A DNA stretch of 64,000 nucleotides, from the NCBI RefSeq assembly GCF_036345915.1, contig NZ_CP107785.1:434001-498000 (forward strand). The letters run 5' to 3'. Position 1 is the first letter of the stretch; each line of letters begins with the position of its first letter. A program made the position numbers and the translations under genes. Of this stretch, positions 17,868 through 25,301 are shown piece after piece. This DNA is from Nocardia sp. NBC_00565. Its GTDB lineage: Bacteria; Actinomycetota; Actinomycetes; Mycobacteriales; Mycobacteriaceae. Below the pieces are notes generated by a model. That model saw only the letters and a program-made list of their open reading frames with translations. It ran no database searches and was not told where the DNA came from.

Positions 17868-18707
17868 TTCCGTCACGAAGTTCTGCGTGCCGAGCACGGT
17901 GAGCAGGGCGAGGCGTTCGGCGTCCTCGGTGCCGGGTTCGGCGGTGTAGATCATGATGCGCAGGTCGCTGCCCGCCACGGTGAGCACATCGCAGTCCAGC
18001 GTCAGCGAACCGACCTTCGGATGATCCATCGTCTTCGAGGTGGCTTCGCGGTAGCCGACGGCGCCGGCTTCCCACAGCTCGGCGAATCGGGCGCTGTGGG
18101 TGCGCAGGTCCGCGATCAGCTGCTGCAGGCGGTTGTCGGCGGGATAGCGTGCGGCGGTAGTGCGCAGCTCGGAGACCAGTGCGGTTTCGTACGACTGCTG
18201 GGCTTCCGGCGTGCGGCGGGCCGGGATGCCCGGGCCGACGAAATATCGCCACAGCCCGTTGCGCTCTTTGCTGTGCCGTTCCGGCGGATCGCCCATCAAC
18301 GCCGCATACGGTGGGTTGGTCTGCAGCAATGTCCAGGACGCGTCGTAGACCGCGACGGGGATCCCGGTCAGCCGGTCCAGCACGCGCTGCACGCTCGGGG
18401 TGATGTGGGTGGGCACCGTTTCCGGGTCCGGCAGCGCCAGTCCCGCAAGCCGGAACAGGTGTGAGCGTTCAACCGTGGACAGCCGCAGCGCCCGAGCCAG
18501 TGCCTCGACGACCTGGTTCGAGGGGTTGGCCGCGCGCCCCTGCTCCAAGCGGGTGATGTAGTCGACGGATATACCGGCCAACTGCGCCAGTTCCTCGCGG
18601 CGCAGTCCCGGGGCGCGCCGCCGCCCACCGGCGGGCAGCCCGGCCGTATCGGGCGCGACCCGGTCCCGCCAGCGGCGCACCGCCTTGCCGAATTCCGATG
18701 TCGCCAT
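17859..18707 (-). CDS. XRE-family regulator with MmyB-like ligand-binding domain
   Basis: 282 residues. The N-terminal helix-turn-helix (LRREELAQLAGISVDYITRLEQGR, split across residues ~34-56) is followed by the MmyB-type PAS-like domain with PVAVYDASWTLLQTN and DHPKVGSLTLDCDVL. This family often sits divergent from, and represses, a short-chain dehydrogenase gene, exactly the arrangement here (SDR at 18810). ATG 18707 is chosen because the helix-turn-helix starts shortly after it; longer readings run into the divergent gene. The ligand is unknown. Confidence 0.88.
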   Translation of the reverse strand: MATSEFGKAVRRWRDRVAPDTAGLPAGGRRRAPGLRREELAQLAGISVDYITRLEQGRAANPSNQVVEALARALRLSTVERSHLFRLAGLALPDPETVPTHITPSVQRVLDRLTGIPVAVYDASWTLLQTNPPYAALMGDPPERHSKERNGLWRYFVGPGIPARRTPEAQQSYETALVSELRTTAARYPADNRLQQLIADLRTHSARFAELWEAGAVGYREATSKTMDHPKVGSLTLDCDVLTVAGSDLRIMIYTAEPGTEDAERLALLTVLGTQNFVTESH

Positions 18708-18739
18708 GGCCCTCAGTGTGCCCGGCCGCTCGCCGCCTT

Positions 18740-18771
18740 GCCTGGTATCAGCAGTCCCAGGAAAGCCAGGC
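18740..18771. promoter_or_regulatory. Candidate operator between XRE regulator and SDR gene
   Basis: GCCTGG (18740-18745) and its complement CCAGGC (18766-18771) bracket a second nested repeat, CTGG...CCAG, in the 102-base divergent intergenic region. The position fits control of both genes by the XRE regulator; this is inference. Confidence 0.4.
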
Positions 18772-18809
18772 GACTGGATGACCGGCCGGATCGGCGCGAA
18801 CCTGGAGCC

Positions 18810-19526
18810 ATGACAACGACACTGATCACCGGAGCCAACAAGGGACTGGGCTTCGAGACCGCCCGCCGACTGATCGCCGCCGGCCACACCGTTTACCTGG
18901 GCAGCCGCGATGCCGAACGCGGGCGCCGGGCTGCCGAAGAGATAGGTGCGCGGCCGGTGGTCATCGATATCACCGATGACGCATCCGTCGCGGCCGCCGC
19001 GAAAACCATCGAAGCCGACGGCGGGCTGGACGTGCTCGTCAACAACGCGGGCATCGCGGGCATCGAGTCCGAAACACGCGACAGCGACGTGATCGGCGCC
19101 GGTGCCGTGACCACCGACATCATGCGACCACTGCTCGAGACCAATGTCCTCGGTCTCGTCCGCGTCACCCACGCCTTCCTGCCCCTACTGCAACGCTCCA
19201 CCGCACCGGTCGTGGTCAACGTCAGCAGCGGCCTGGCCTCCCTGACCAAGGTCTCCACCCCCGACACACCGGCCTACGCCTACCCCGGCGTCGCCTACCC
19301 GACGTCGAAGGCCGCCGTCAACATGATCACCGTCCAATACGCCAAAGCCTTCCCAACCATCCGCATCAACGCCGTAGAACCCGGCTACACCGCCACCGAC
19401 CTCAACGGCCACGCAGGCACCCAAACCGTCCAACAGGGCGCCGAAATAATCGTCCGCATGGCCCAACTCACCCCCACCGGCCCCACCGGCGGCTACTTCG
19501 ATGCCAGCGGCCCTTTGCCCTGGTAG
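18810..19526 (+). CDS. SDR-family NAD(P)-dependent oxidoreductase
   Basis: 238 residues. It has TGANKGLGFETA at residues 6-17 as cofactor motif, NNAG, an S-S-G before the catalytic region, and YPTSKAAVN with the catalytic Tyr and Lys. The GANKGLG variant is shared with carbonyl-reductase-like SDRs. ATG 18810 follows CTGGAG. The substrate is unknown. It is divergent from its probable repressor, and its 3' end overlaps the convergent Fic gene by 34 bases. Confidence 0.87.
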   Translation: MTTTLITGANKGLGFETARRLIAAGHTVYLGSRDAERGRRAAEEIGARPVVIDITDDASVAAAAKTIEADGGLDVLVNNAGIAGIESETRDSDVIGAGAVTTDIMRPLLETNVLGLVRVTHAFLPLLQRSTAPVVVNVSSGLASLTKVSTPDTPAYAYPGVAYPTSKAAVNMITVQYAKAFPTIRINAVEPGYTATDLNGHAGTQTVQQGAEIIVRMAQLTPTGPTGGYFDASGPLPW

Positions 19527-20659
19527 CCACCGTACGGTTCCGTCAGCGTCACCGGCGTCCGAGCAATATCCAACGCGGCCTCGGGAAATGCCGACCCGGC
19601 AACATAGAACCGCGCACGCGTGCGACCGACCGGTTCCAACACCCGACTCCGCACGAGGTCGCGCAGATCACGTTGCGCCTGTTGCAGACTGAGCCCTTCA
19701 TTCTGCTCGTATCGGGTGCGCCGGACCCGGCCCGCCATCGCGACGTCATGCAGCGCGGCGATCAGCCTTTCATCCAGGTTTTTCTCATTTGTGAAGTCGG
19801 CCAATGCATCCCACACTCGCCCAGAGCGAACGAATCGGGCATGCACCGTCTGAGCCTGTTGGTGATAGGCGATCAGATTGAATCGAATCCATTCGGCAAC
19901 GTCCTGATCGGGTCGATATTCACTGCCGCGCCGACCAAGTACCTGGTAGTACTCCCAAGTATTACCAGGACGTCCCAGCCACGCTTCGATCGATGAAAAC
20001 TCGGGCGCGAGAACGCCTTCCCGCGCGATCATCAATGTTTGCAGGGATCGCGACATTCGGCCGTTGCCGTCGGCCCATGGATGGATGGACACCAGATGCA
20101 GGTGTGCCATGGCGGCGCGCACCAAGGTGTGCGACCCGTCGGTGTTGTCCAGCCAAGCGATCAGTTCTGCCATCAAGGCGGGCACGGCGTCGGCGTCCGG
20201 CGCGGTGTACGCGGCGATGCTCGGATCACGGGCATCGGTCACGTAGACGGGGCCGCGACGCCATTGACCCGCCGGTTTCTGCGTTGTGTGCCTATGCCCC
20301 TGCAACATCCAGTGCAGAGCGTTGAGTAGACCCTTGCTATAACCGAAGTCGTCGACGTCGTGCAGAGTCTGGATGTAGGTCATCATCCGCTCGTAGGCGA
20401 GGGTCTCCTCGCGGTTCTCCTCGGAGACATCGACATCGCGCTCGCCTGCGATCAAGTCCTCGACGTCAACCGTGGAGACTTTGAAGCCTTCGATCGAGTT
20501 GGACGCTGCCACCGCGTCAGCGGTCAAGAACTTCCGCAGCCCCCCGGTCCACCTCGCTGGTCGGCCCATCAACTGATGCCGCAGTTCGTCACGCATGCCG
20601 TCCACTTCGATCAGCACGCGTTCGTCGGCTTCGGTCAGCGCGGGAGTCGGAAACAGCAC
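19493..20659 (-). CDS. Fic-domain protein (class II, self-inhibited) with C-terminal winged helix
   Basis: 388 residues. The catalytic Fic motif HPWADGNGR is at 193-201 (His193), and an N-terminal inhibitory segment S53-x3-E57-G58 matches class II Fic proteins, which restrain AMP transfer until relieved. The C-terminal ~100 residues (SLQQAQRDLRDLVRSRVLEP) form a winged-helix-like region. Family role: transfer of AMP from ATP to a hydroxyl on a target protein; the target is unknown. The GTG start has no ribosome site but sits exactly six bases after a -10 element, indicating leaderless mRNA. A perfect palindrome in the promoter suggests autoregulation through the winged helix. Confidence 0.88.
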   Translation of the reverse strand: MLFPTPALTEADERVLIEVDGMRDELRHQLMGRPARWTGGLRKFLTADAVAASNSIEGFKVSTVDVEDLIAGERDVDVSEENREETLAYERMMTYIQTLHDVDDFGYSKGLLNALHWMLQGHRHTTQKPAGQWRRGPVYVTDARDPSIAAYTAPDADAVPALMAELIAWLDNTDGSHTLVRAAMAHLHLVSIHPWADGNGRMSRSLQTLMIAREGVLAPEFSSIEAWLGRPGNTWEYYQVLGRRGSEYRPDQDVAEWIRFNLIAYHQQAQTVHARFVRSGRVWDALADFTNEKNLDERLIAALHDVAMAGRVRRTRYEQNEGLSLQQAQRDLRDLVRSRVLEPVGRTRARFYVAGSAFPEAALDIARTPVTLTEPYGGYQGKGPLASK

Positions 20660-20665
20660 ACGTCA

Positions 20666-20696
20666 ACAATACTTTGACGTAATCATTACGTCAAAG
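20666..20696 (-). promoter_or_regulatory. Leaderless fic promoter overlapped by a 25-bp perfect palindrome
   Basis: On the minus strand TTGACG (complement of 20689-20694), a 17-base spacer and TATTGT (complement of 20666-20671) place +1 at the GTG codon. The arms CTTTGACGTAAT (20672-20683) and complement (20685-20696) flank one central base. Anything bound there covers the -35 and the spacer. Confidence 0.75.
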
Positions 20697-20776
20697 AGTG
20701 CGCTCAGGGGTTTCCCACCGTTCGCTGACGGCGCTCGCGGTGACGTTCCCCAATTCATCGCCGTGGGGTGTGCGTC

Positions 20777-21664
20777 TCAGCGCAACGCTGCGGCTGCGGC
20801 TGCGGTGATCGCGGTGGCGACGCCGGTGAGTGCGGGGGAGTCGACTTTCCACTGTTGCCAGTACAGCGGGACGTCGATGTGGGAATCGCCGTCGATCGGT
20901 ACGAGGTCTCGTCCGGCCCGGCCGCCTCGGGTTTGTAGGTCCGGGAGCATGCCCCATCCGAGGCCGATTCGGATGGCCTCCGCGAATCCCGCTGAGGACG
21001 GTACGTAGTGGCGCGGGGGCTCGACCGGTTGCTTGCATCGGCGTCGCAGGTGCCGGTCCTGCAGGTCGTCCTTGCGATCGAAGAGCACGACCGGGGCTGC
21101 GGCGTAGGCGGCTGCTGTCGGTCCGTCGGCGAACCAGGTCCGCGCGAACCTCGGCTGTGCCATCGGCCGGTATCGCATCGCCCCGAGCTTCTCGACCCGG
21201 CAGCCCTGGACCGGTGCGGCGGTGGCGGTGATCGCCGCCATCACCGTTCCGTCGCGCAGTAGGCGGGTGGTGTGTTCCTCGTCCTCGCGGTGTATTTCGA
21301 AACACACTCCGGCGGGTGCGCGCCGCAGCGCGGGCATCACCCACGTTTCCAACGAGTCGGCATTGACCGCGATCGGCACCCGGATGGGTTGATCCGCAGG
21401 TCGATCGGTATCGCCGAGTTCCCGTGCGGTGTCACCCGCGAGCAGTTCGATCTGACGCGCCAACCGCAGCACCGCGAGCCCGGATTCGGTGGGCCGCACC
21501 GGTTTTGTGCGCTGCAGCAGGATGCGACCGGCCGCATCCTCCAGCGCCTTGATGCGCTGACTGACCGCCGATGGCGTCACCCGCAGACTGCGCGCGGCCG
21601 CGTCGAAGGTGCCCTCGGTGACCGCCGCATTGAGCGCGCGAAGCTGATCCAGCTGCAGGTCCAT
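20777..21664 (-). CDS. LysR-family regulator (ArgP/LysG type)
   Basis: 295 residues. The winged helix at residues ~1-60 contains GTFDAAARSLRVTPSAVSQR, and the effector-binding domain follows. ArgP/LysG proteins sense basic amino acids (lysine, arginine) and switch on the LysE/ArgO exporter; here the exporter gene is divergent, 73 bases away, so the pair is coherent. ATG 21664 gives the family's usual short N-terminus; longer in-frame readings cross into the exporter gene. Membership in the ArgP subgroup is judged by context and the ITLLxx-like start region. Confidence 0.88.
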   Translation of the reverse strand: MDLQLDQLRALNAAVTEGTFDAAARSLRVTPSAVSQRIKALEDAAGRILLQRTKPVRPTESGLAVLRLARQIELLAGDTARELGDTDRPADQPIRVPIAVNADSLETWVMPALRRAPAGVCFEIHREDEEHTTRLLRDGTVMAAITATAAPVQGCRVEKLGAMRYRPMAQPRFARTWFADGPTAAAYAAAPVVLFDRKDDLQDRHLRRRCKQPVEPPRHYVPSSAGFAEAIRIGLGWGMLPDLQTRGGRAGRDLVPIDGDSHIDVPLYWQQWKVDSPALTGVATAITAAAAAALR

Positions 21665-21737
21665 ATTAAGGAATCGTAAAGGTACTTCAGAATCTTTAGC
21701 TGGTCTGGTGAGATCCGCGAATCTAGCGTCGATACCT

Positions 21738-22361
21738 GTGACGGCATCATCGGCGGCCTTGGCGGCCATCTCAGGACTCGGCTTCGGACTTTCCCTGATC
21801 GTGGCGATCGGCGCGCAGAACGCCTTCGTCCTGCGACAGGGTCTGCGCGGCCAGCATGTGCTCGCGGTGGTCGCGGTGTGCGCCGTTTCGGACATGGTGC
21901 TGATCGCGGCCGGAGTCGGCGGGCTCGGTGTCGTCGTCCAATCCGCTCCGGTGGTGCTGACCGTCATCCGCTACGTGGGGGCGGCCTTCCTCCTCGGATA
22001 CGGTCTGCTCGCGGCACGGCGCGTCTTCGCGTCCGCGACACTGGCCGCCGAAGCCACCGGCGCGACCGTCGCACTCGGCGCGACCGTCCTCACCTGCCTG
22101 GCTCTGACCTGGCTCAACCCGCACGTCTACCTGGACACGGTGCTGCTGCTCGGCTCCTTCGCCAACACCTACACCAGCCCGGACCGCTGGTTCCTCGGTG
22201 CGGGCGCGATGGCCGCCAGCATCCTCTGGTTCACCGCCCTGGGCTACGGCGCCCGCAAACTCGGCCCGCTGTTCGCCCGCCCGATCGCCTGGCGGGTGCT
22301 GGATTCGGTGATCGCGGCCGTGATGTTCGGCCTCGCGCTCGGCTTGCTGCTCACCGGGTAG
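21738..22361 (+). CDS. LysE/ArgO-family amino-acid exporter
   Basis: About 207 residues with five to six membrane helices. The diagnostic LSLIVAIGAQNAFVLRQG segment lies in helix 1 and TWLNPHVYLDTVLLLGS in the middle of the protein. It exports lysine, arginine or related basic amino acids across the inner membrane. GTG 21738 places 13 residues before the first helix, closest to family members; GTG 21708 is an alternative, and neither has a clear ribosome site. It is expected to be activated by the divergent LysR regulator when the amino acid accumulates. Confidence 0.88.
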   Translation: MTASSAALAAISGLGFGLSLIVAIGAQNAFVLRQGLRGQHVLAVVAVCAVSDMVLIAAGVGGLGVVVQSAPVVLTVIRYVGAAFLLGYGLLAARRVFASATLAAEATGATVALGATVLTCLALTWLNPHVYLDTVLLLGSFANTYTSPDRWFLGAGAMAASILWFTALGYGARKLGPLFARPIAWRVLDSVIAAVMFGLALGLLLTG

Positions 22362-22491
22362 GCCCGCCACGCTCGGGCTAAACTTGCTGCAAAACCCTGC
22401 AACGCTGGGGGATCGGATCACGATCAGTACGTGATCGGTTCGGCAGTGCGGGGTGGGGGTCGCCGCCCCAGGCGTGAGAGGCGGGCAGGCA

Positions 22492-23313
22492 GTGAGTTAT
22501 CCGTACGGCTACGGGGAGCAGCCGCCACGGCAGGATCCGGCGCCGTGGGGGCAGCCAACGAGCTATTCGCCGCAACAGGGCTGGGATCAGACCGGCTATC
22601 CGATGGGATATCCGGGCCCGCCGAATCCGGGCATGCCGCCCCCGAAACCGAAAACCGGGGTCATCGTGGCGGTGGTGCTCGGGCTGGTCGCGGTGCTCGC
22701 CGCGGTCGGCGTCGGCGTGGTCGTCATCACCGGGCGGGACAACGGCGAAACCCAGGCCGCCCAGAACACCGTCACGGTGGTTCCCGCGACGAGTTCGCCG
22801 CGATCCACCAGTCAGCCGACCACCCAGCGATCGACCACCACGACCCTGGGTCAGCCGTCCTCGGGCAAGCTCAGCTTCAACGACTTAGCCGGTGACTGGA
22901 ACTTCAAGTTCAACAATGTGGAACTGCACGCCGACTGGGTCGAGGGCCGCGACCACACCAGCTGCCGCGATTTCGAGGTGGACGGCAAGCTCACCGGATT
23001 GGGCTGCCGGTACGCGGCCGAGCTGGTGTATCGAGCCGAGAACGGCGCGCTGAAGATCACCCAGTTCGTCATCGCCATGTCCGATGACGGTCAGGCGTCC
23101 GCGGCACTCGGCAAGTTCACCGATGAAGATCTGCACCTGCGGTCGGGCACGTATATCGACCACTTCGTCACCGGCAAATGGCGCGATGGGAACGAGAAGG
23201 AATTCGTCGTGGTCACCGTCGCCACCGCCAGTGCGGCCGTCGACGTGGAGATCGTCAAGAAGTACCTGCAGTACCGCCACGCGGATACGCTCGGTGCGCT
23301 GGCGTTCCGGTAG
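22492..23313 (+). CDS. Proline-rich single-pass membrane protein, unknown function
   Basis: 273 residues. The first ~65 residues are a cytoplasmic Pro/Gly/Tyr-rich tail (SYPYGYGEQPPRQ...), then one membrane helix (VIVAVVLGLVAVLAAVGVGV), a Thr/Ser/Pro linker, and a ~150-residue outer domain. That domain has two conserved-looking cysteines (HTSCRDF, GLGCRY), probably a disulfide. The layout is common among actinomycete surface or sensor proteins. GTG 22492 follows AGGCGGGCAGG. No function assigned. Confidence 0.7.
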   Translation: MSYPYGYGEQPPRQDPAPWGQPTSYSPQQGWDQTGYPMGYPGPPNPGMPPPKPKTGVIVAVVLGLVAVLAAVGVGVVVITGRDNGETQAAQNTVTVVPATSSPRSTSQPTTQRSTTTTLGQPSSGKLSFNDLAGDWNFKFNNVELHADWVEGRDHTSCRDFEVDGKLTGLGCRYAAELVYRAENGALKITQFVIAMSDDGQASAALGKFTDEDLHLRSGTYIDHFVTGKWRDGNEKEFVVVTVATASAAVDVEIVKKYLQYRHADTLGALAFR

Positions 23314-23348
23314 TTCGCGGGCACAAGCCCCTGTGGCAGGGTCGTGGT

Positions 23349-24149
23349 ATGCGACTCCGAAGCTGGCAAACGACCGCCGCGATCTGCGCGTGGGGCGTGC
23401 TGCTCGGCGGATGCACACCGGGCGCACCGGCGCACGACACGGCGGCAACCACGACGCCGCGCACGGAGGAAGGACCGACAACGACTCCGGCGCCCTTCAT
23501 CGCCGATGACCGCGTCGTCGTCATCGATCCCGGCCACAATGGTGGCAACGCCGCACAGCCCGCGCAGATCAACCGGCCGGTGCCGGACGGACGCGGAAAA
23601 ACCAAGGCGTGCAACACCACCGGAACCTCGGCCACCGATGGCTACACCGAACACGAATTCACCTGGGACATCGCTACCCGCGTCCGAGATGCGCTGGCCG
23701 CCCGCGGTATTCGCGTCGTAATGACCCGCGACGACGATGCGGGCGTCGGCCCCTGTGTCGACGAACGTGCGGCGATCGGAAACCGCAGTGGCGCAGCGGC
23801 CGTCGTCTCGATCCATGCCGACGGCGCCGCCGCGGGCGCGCACGGTTTCCACGTCGCCTACTCCGCACCGCCCCTGAACGCCGCACAGCGCGAGCCGTCC
23901 CAGCGATTGGCAACGACGTTGCGCGACACCATGGTTCGGTCCGGCTTCAGCCCCTCGACCTATGTCGGCGTCGAGGGGATGAACCCGCGCGCGGACCTGG
24001 CCGGTCTGAACCTCTCGGAATATCCGGTCGCGTTGGTGGAGTGCGGGAATATGCGCGACCCGGGTGACGCCGCGCTGATCGAATCCCCGGACGGGCGCGC
24101 ACGCTACGCGGACGCCATCGCCGCCGCGATCGTCGCTTTCCTCGGATAG
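23349..24149 (+). CDS. N-acetylmuramoyl-L-alanine amidase (Amidase_3, Rv3717-like), lipoprotein
   Basis: 266 residues. The signal peptide has a lipobox-like LLGGC. The catalytic domain has VIDPGHNGG (zinc His), TEHEFTWD (zinc Glu), VVSIHADG (zinc His) and ALVECGNM (catalytic Glu), the complete Amidase_3 set. The order and the cysteines around KACNTTG and VGPCVDE resemble mycobacterial Rv3717 (recalled). It should cut the amide between muramic acid and the peptide stem in the cell wall. ATG 23349 follows the preceding membrane protein by 35 bases, possibly the same transcript. Confidence 0.9.
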   Translation: MRLRSWQTTAAICAWGVLLGGCTPGAPAHDTAATTTPRTEEGPTTTPAPFIADDRVVVIDPGHNGGNAAQPAQINRPVPDGRGKTKACNTTGTSATDGYTEHEFTWDIATRVRDALAARGIRVVMTRDDDAGVGPCVDERAAIGNRSGAAAVVSIHADGAAAGAHGFHVAYSAPPLNAAQREPSQRLATTLRDTMVRSGFSPSTYVGVEGMNPRADLAGLNLSEYPVALVECGNMRDPGDAALIESPDGRARYADAIAAAIVAFLG

Positions 24150-24161
24150 CCCCAATACCGG

Positions 24162-24181
24162 GCAGTTGATACTGCAACTGC
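24162..24181. terminator. Weak hairpin after the amidase gene
   Basis: GCAGTTG and its complement CAACTGC with a six-base loop lie 13 bases past the amidase stop. The stem is short and there is no U-run, so function as a terminator is only possible. Confidence 0.35.
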
Positions 24182-24259
24182 ACTCAGGTGAGTGGGTGGC
24201 CTCGGCGTCGGTAGTGCGACAGCCGGGCTTGGTGTTGTCGGCGTCGTCGCCAGCGTGAC

Positions 24260-24370
24260 CAAGCCGCGGCGATCGGCGCGCTCGCCGACTGGTCGCGAGA
24301 TCACAAGGACGTCATCGCCTCGGCCCGGCAACGCTGGGATGTCGAACACGGCGTCGACGGAATCGAATGA
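24260..24370 (+). pseudogene. Gene remnant (C-terminal fragment, unidentified)
   Basis: About 36 codons with natural-looking composition ending in TGA: the reading starts QAAAIGALADWSRDHK and ends WDVEHGVDGIE. No start codon or upstream continuation in the same frame is credible. It looks like the tail of a lost gene in the 304-base gap between the amidase and the TenA-like gene. The family is not recognised. Confidence 0.35.
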
Positions 24371-24396
24371 CCGCGATAGTTGTGGCAAGGCAGTTG

Positions 24397-24440
24397 AATA
24401 GACAGAGATACCCGTCCAAATAGACAGAGATACCCGTCCA
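24397..24440 (+). repeat. Two perfect tandem 22-bp repeats upstream of the TenA-like gene
   Basis: The 22-base unit beginning AATAGACAGAGATACCC occurs twice head to tail (24397-24418, 24419-24440), ending six bases before AGGGAGG, the ribosome site of the next gene. Direct repeats here look like regulator sites. Confidence 0.85.
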
Positions 24441-24453
24441 TAGGGAGGTTCCG

Positions 24454-25110
24454 ATGACCGTTTCCGCCCGCGCACTGCTCGACGGTATCCAGGCGGAGCT
24501 GGGCCCGCACGACGCCGACAACCGCTTGATCCCGCTGATCACGGCGGGTAAGGCGCCGCTGGCGGCCTTCGCGGCGATCGCGGCGGAGGAGCAGCGCATC
24601 ACCAGCAGCGACTGGCGCAGCTTCCACGTCATGGCGGCGCGGGCGGACGAACCGCACGCCAGAGTCTTCTTCGGCGGGCTCCCACCGGGCGAGCAGCAGG
24701 CGAACGGCATGCTGGACGCGCTGGTGGCGGCGGTGGGACCCGACCAGGGCATGGAGCTGCCGAGGGCGGGCTGCCAGGCGTATCCGGCCTACGTCGCCTG
24801 GTTGGCGATGCACGCCGAACCCTGCGCCGCCGCAGCGGGTATCTACTCGAATTTCACCGCATGGGGCCGCTACTGCAAGGCCGTAGCCGCGGCGATGCGC
24901 ACCCACTACGACTTCGACGACCCCGCGTGCGCGTTCTTCGACTTCTTCGCTGCCGACGTCTCCGAGATCGAACAGCGGGCCCTTGCCGCCATCCAGGCCG
25001 GACTCGACACCGGGCGGCTGAAGCCGGGCGAGGCGCATTTATATGCCAGGCTCTTCCAGAATTACGAGCTCATGTTCTGGAACACCCTCGCCGACGAGTT
25101 CTCGGCATAG
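24454..25110 (+). CDS. TenA/THI-4-like (haem-oxygenase-fold) protein
   Basis: 218 residues, almost entirely helical. Features such as FAAIAAEEQRITSSDWRSFH and YSNFTAWGRYCKAVAAAMRTHY fit the TenA/PqqC haem-oxygenase-like fold, whose members degrade thiamin or act on small amines. The active-site Cys of classical TenA could not be pinned down, so function is open. AGGGAGG lies eight bases before the ATG. Two perfect 22-bp tandem repeats sit directly upstream, and a 9-bp stem terminator closes the gene, so it is probably a single-gene transcript. Confidence 0.6.
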   Translation: MTVSARALLDGIQAELGPHDADNRLIPLITAGKAPLAAFAAIAAEEQRITSSDWRSFHVMAARADEPHARVFFGGLPPGEQQANGMLDALVAAVGPDQGMELPRAGCQAYPAYVAWLAMHAEPCAAAAGIYSNFTAWGRYCKAVAAAMRTHYDFDDPACAFFDFFAADVSEIEQRALAAIQAGLDTGRLKPGEAHLYARLFQNYELMFWNTLADEFSA

Positions 25111-25122
25111 CCCAAGTCCACA

Positions 25123-25150
25123 TCCTGCCCGATTTGACAACCGGGCAGGA
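25123..25150 (+). terminator. Hairpin terminator after the TenA-like gene
   Basis: TCCTGCCCG (25123-25131) and complement CGGGCAGGA (25142-25150) form a 9-bp stem around a ten-base loop, 13 bases past the stop codon. Confidence 0.75.
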
Positions 25151-25242
25151 CAACTTAACCGAGCGGCATTGCGGATAGCCCGGCGGCCGGTCTGGTGACC
25201 GGCATTACGATCCGGCTTGCGAACACCCCTATCCCCGTTGAG

Positions 25243-25269
25243 TTAACGGCGTTACGCTAACGCTGTTAC
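25243..25269. promoter_or_regulatory. Putative TetR operator upstream of the MMPL gene
   Basis: TTAACGGCGTTA (25243-25254) and TAACGCTGTTAC (25258-25269) form an inverted repeat matching at 10 of 12 positions around CGC. It sits 33 bases before the MMPL start; the TetR gene is the second cistron of the same operon, so autoregulation is likely. Confidence 0.6.
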
Positions 25270-25301
25270 CTCAGCGCGAAGGCCGAACAGGAGAGACGCT
25301 C

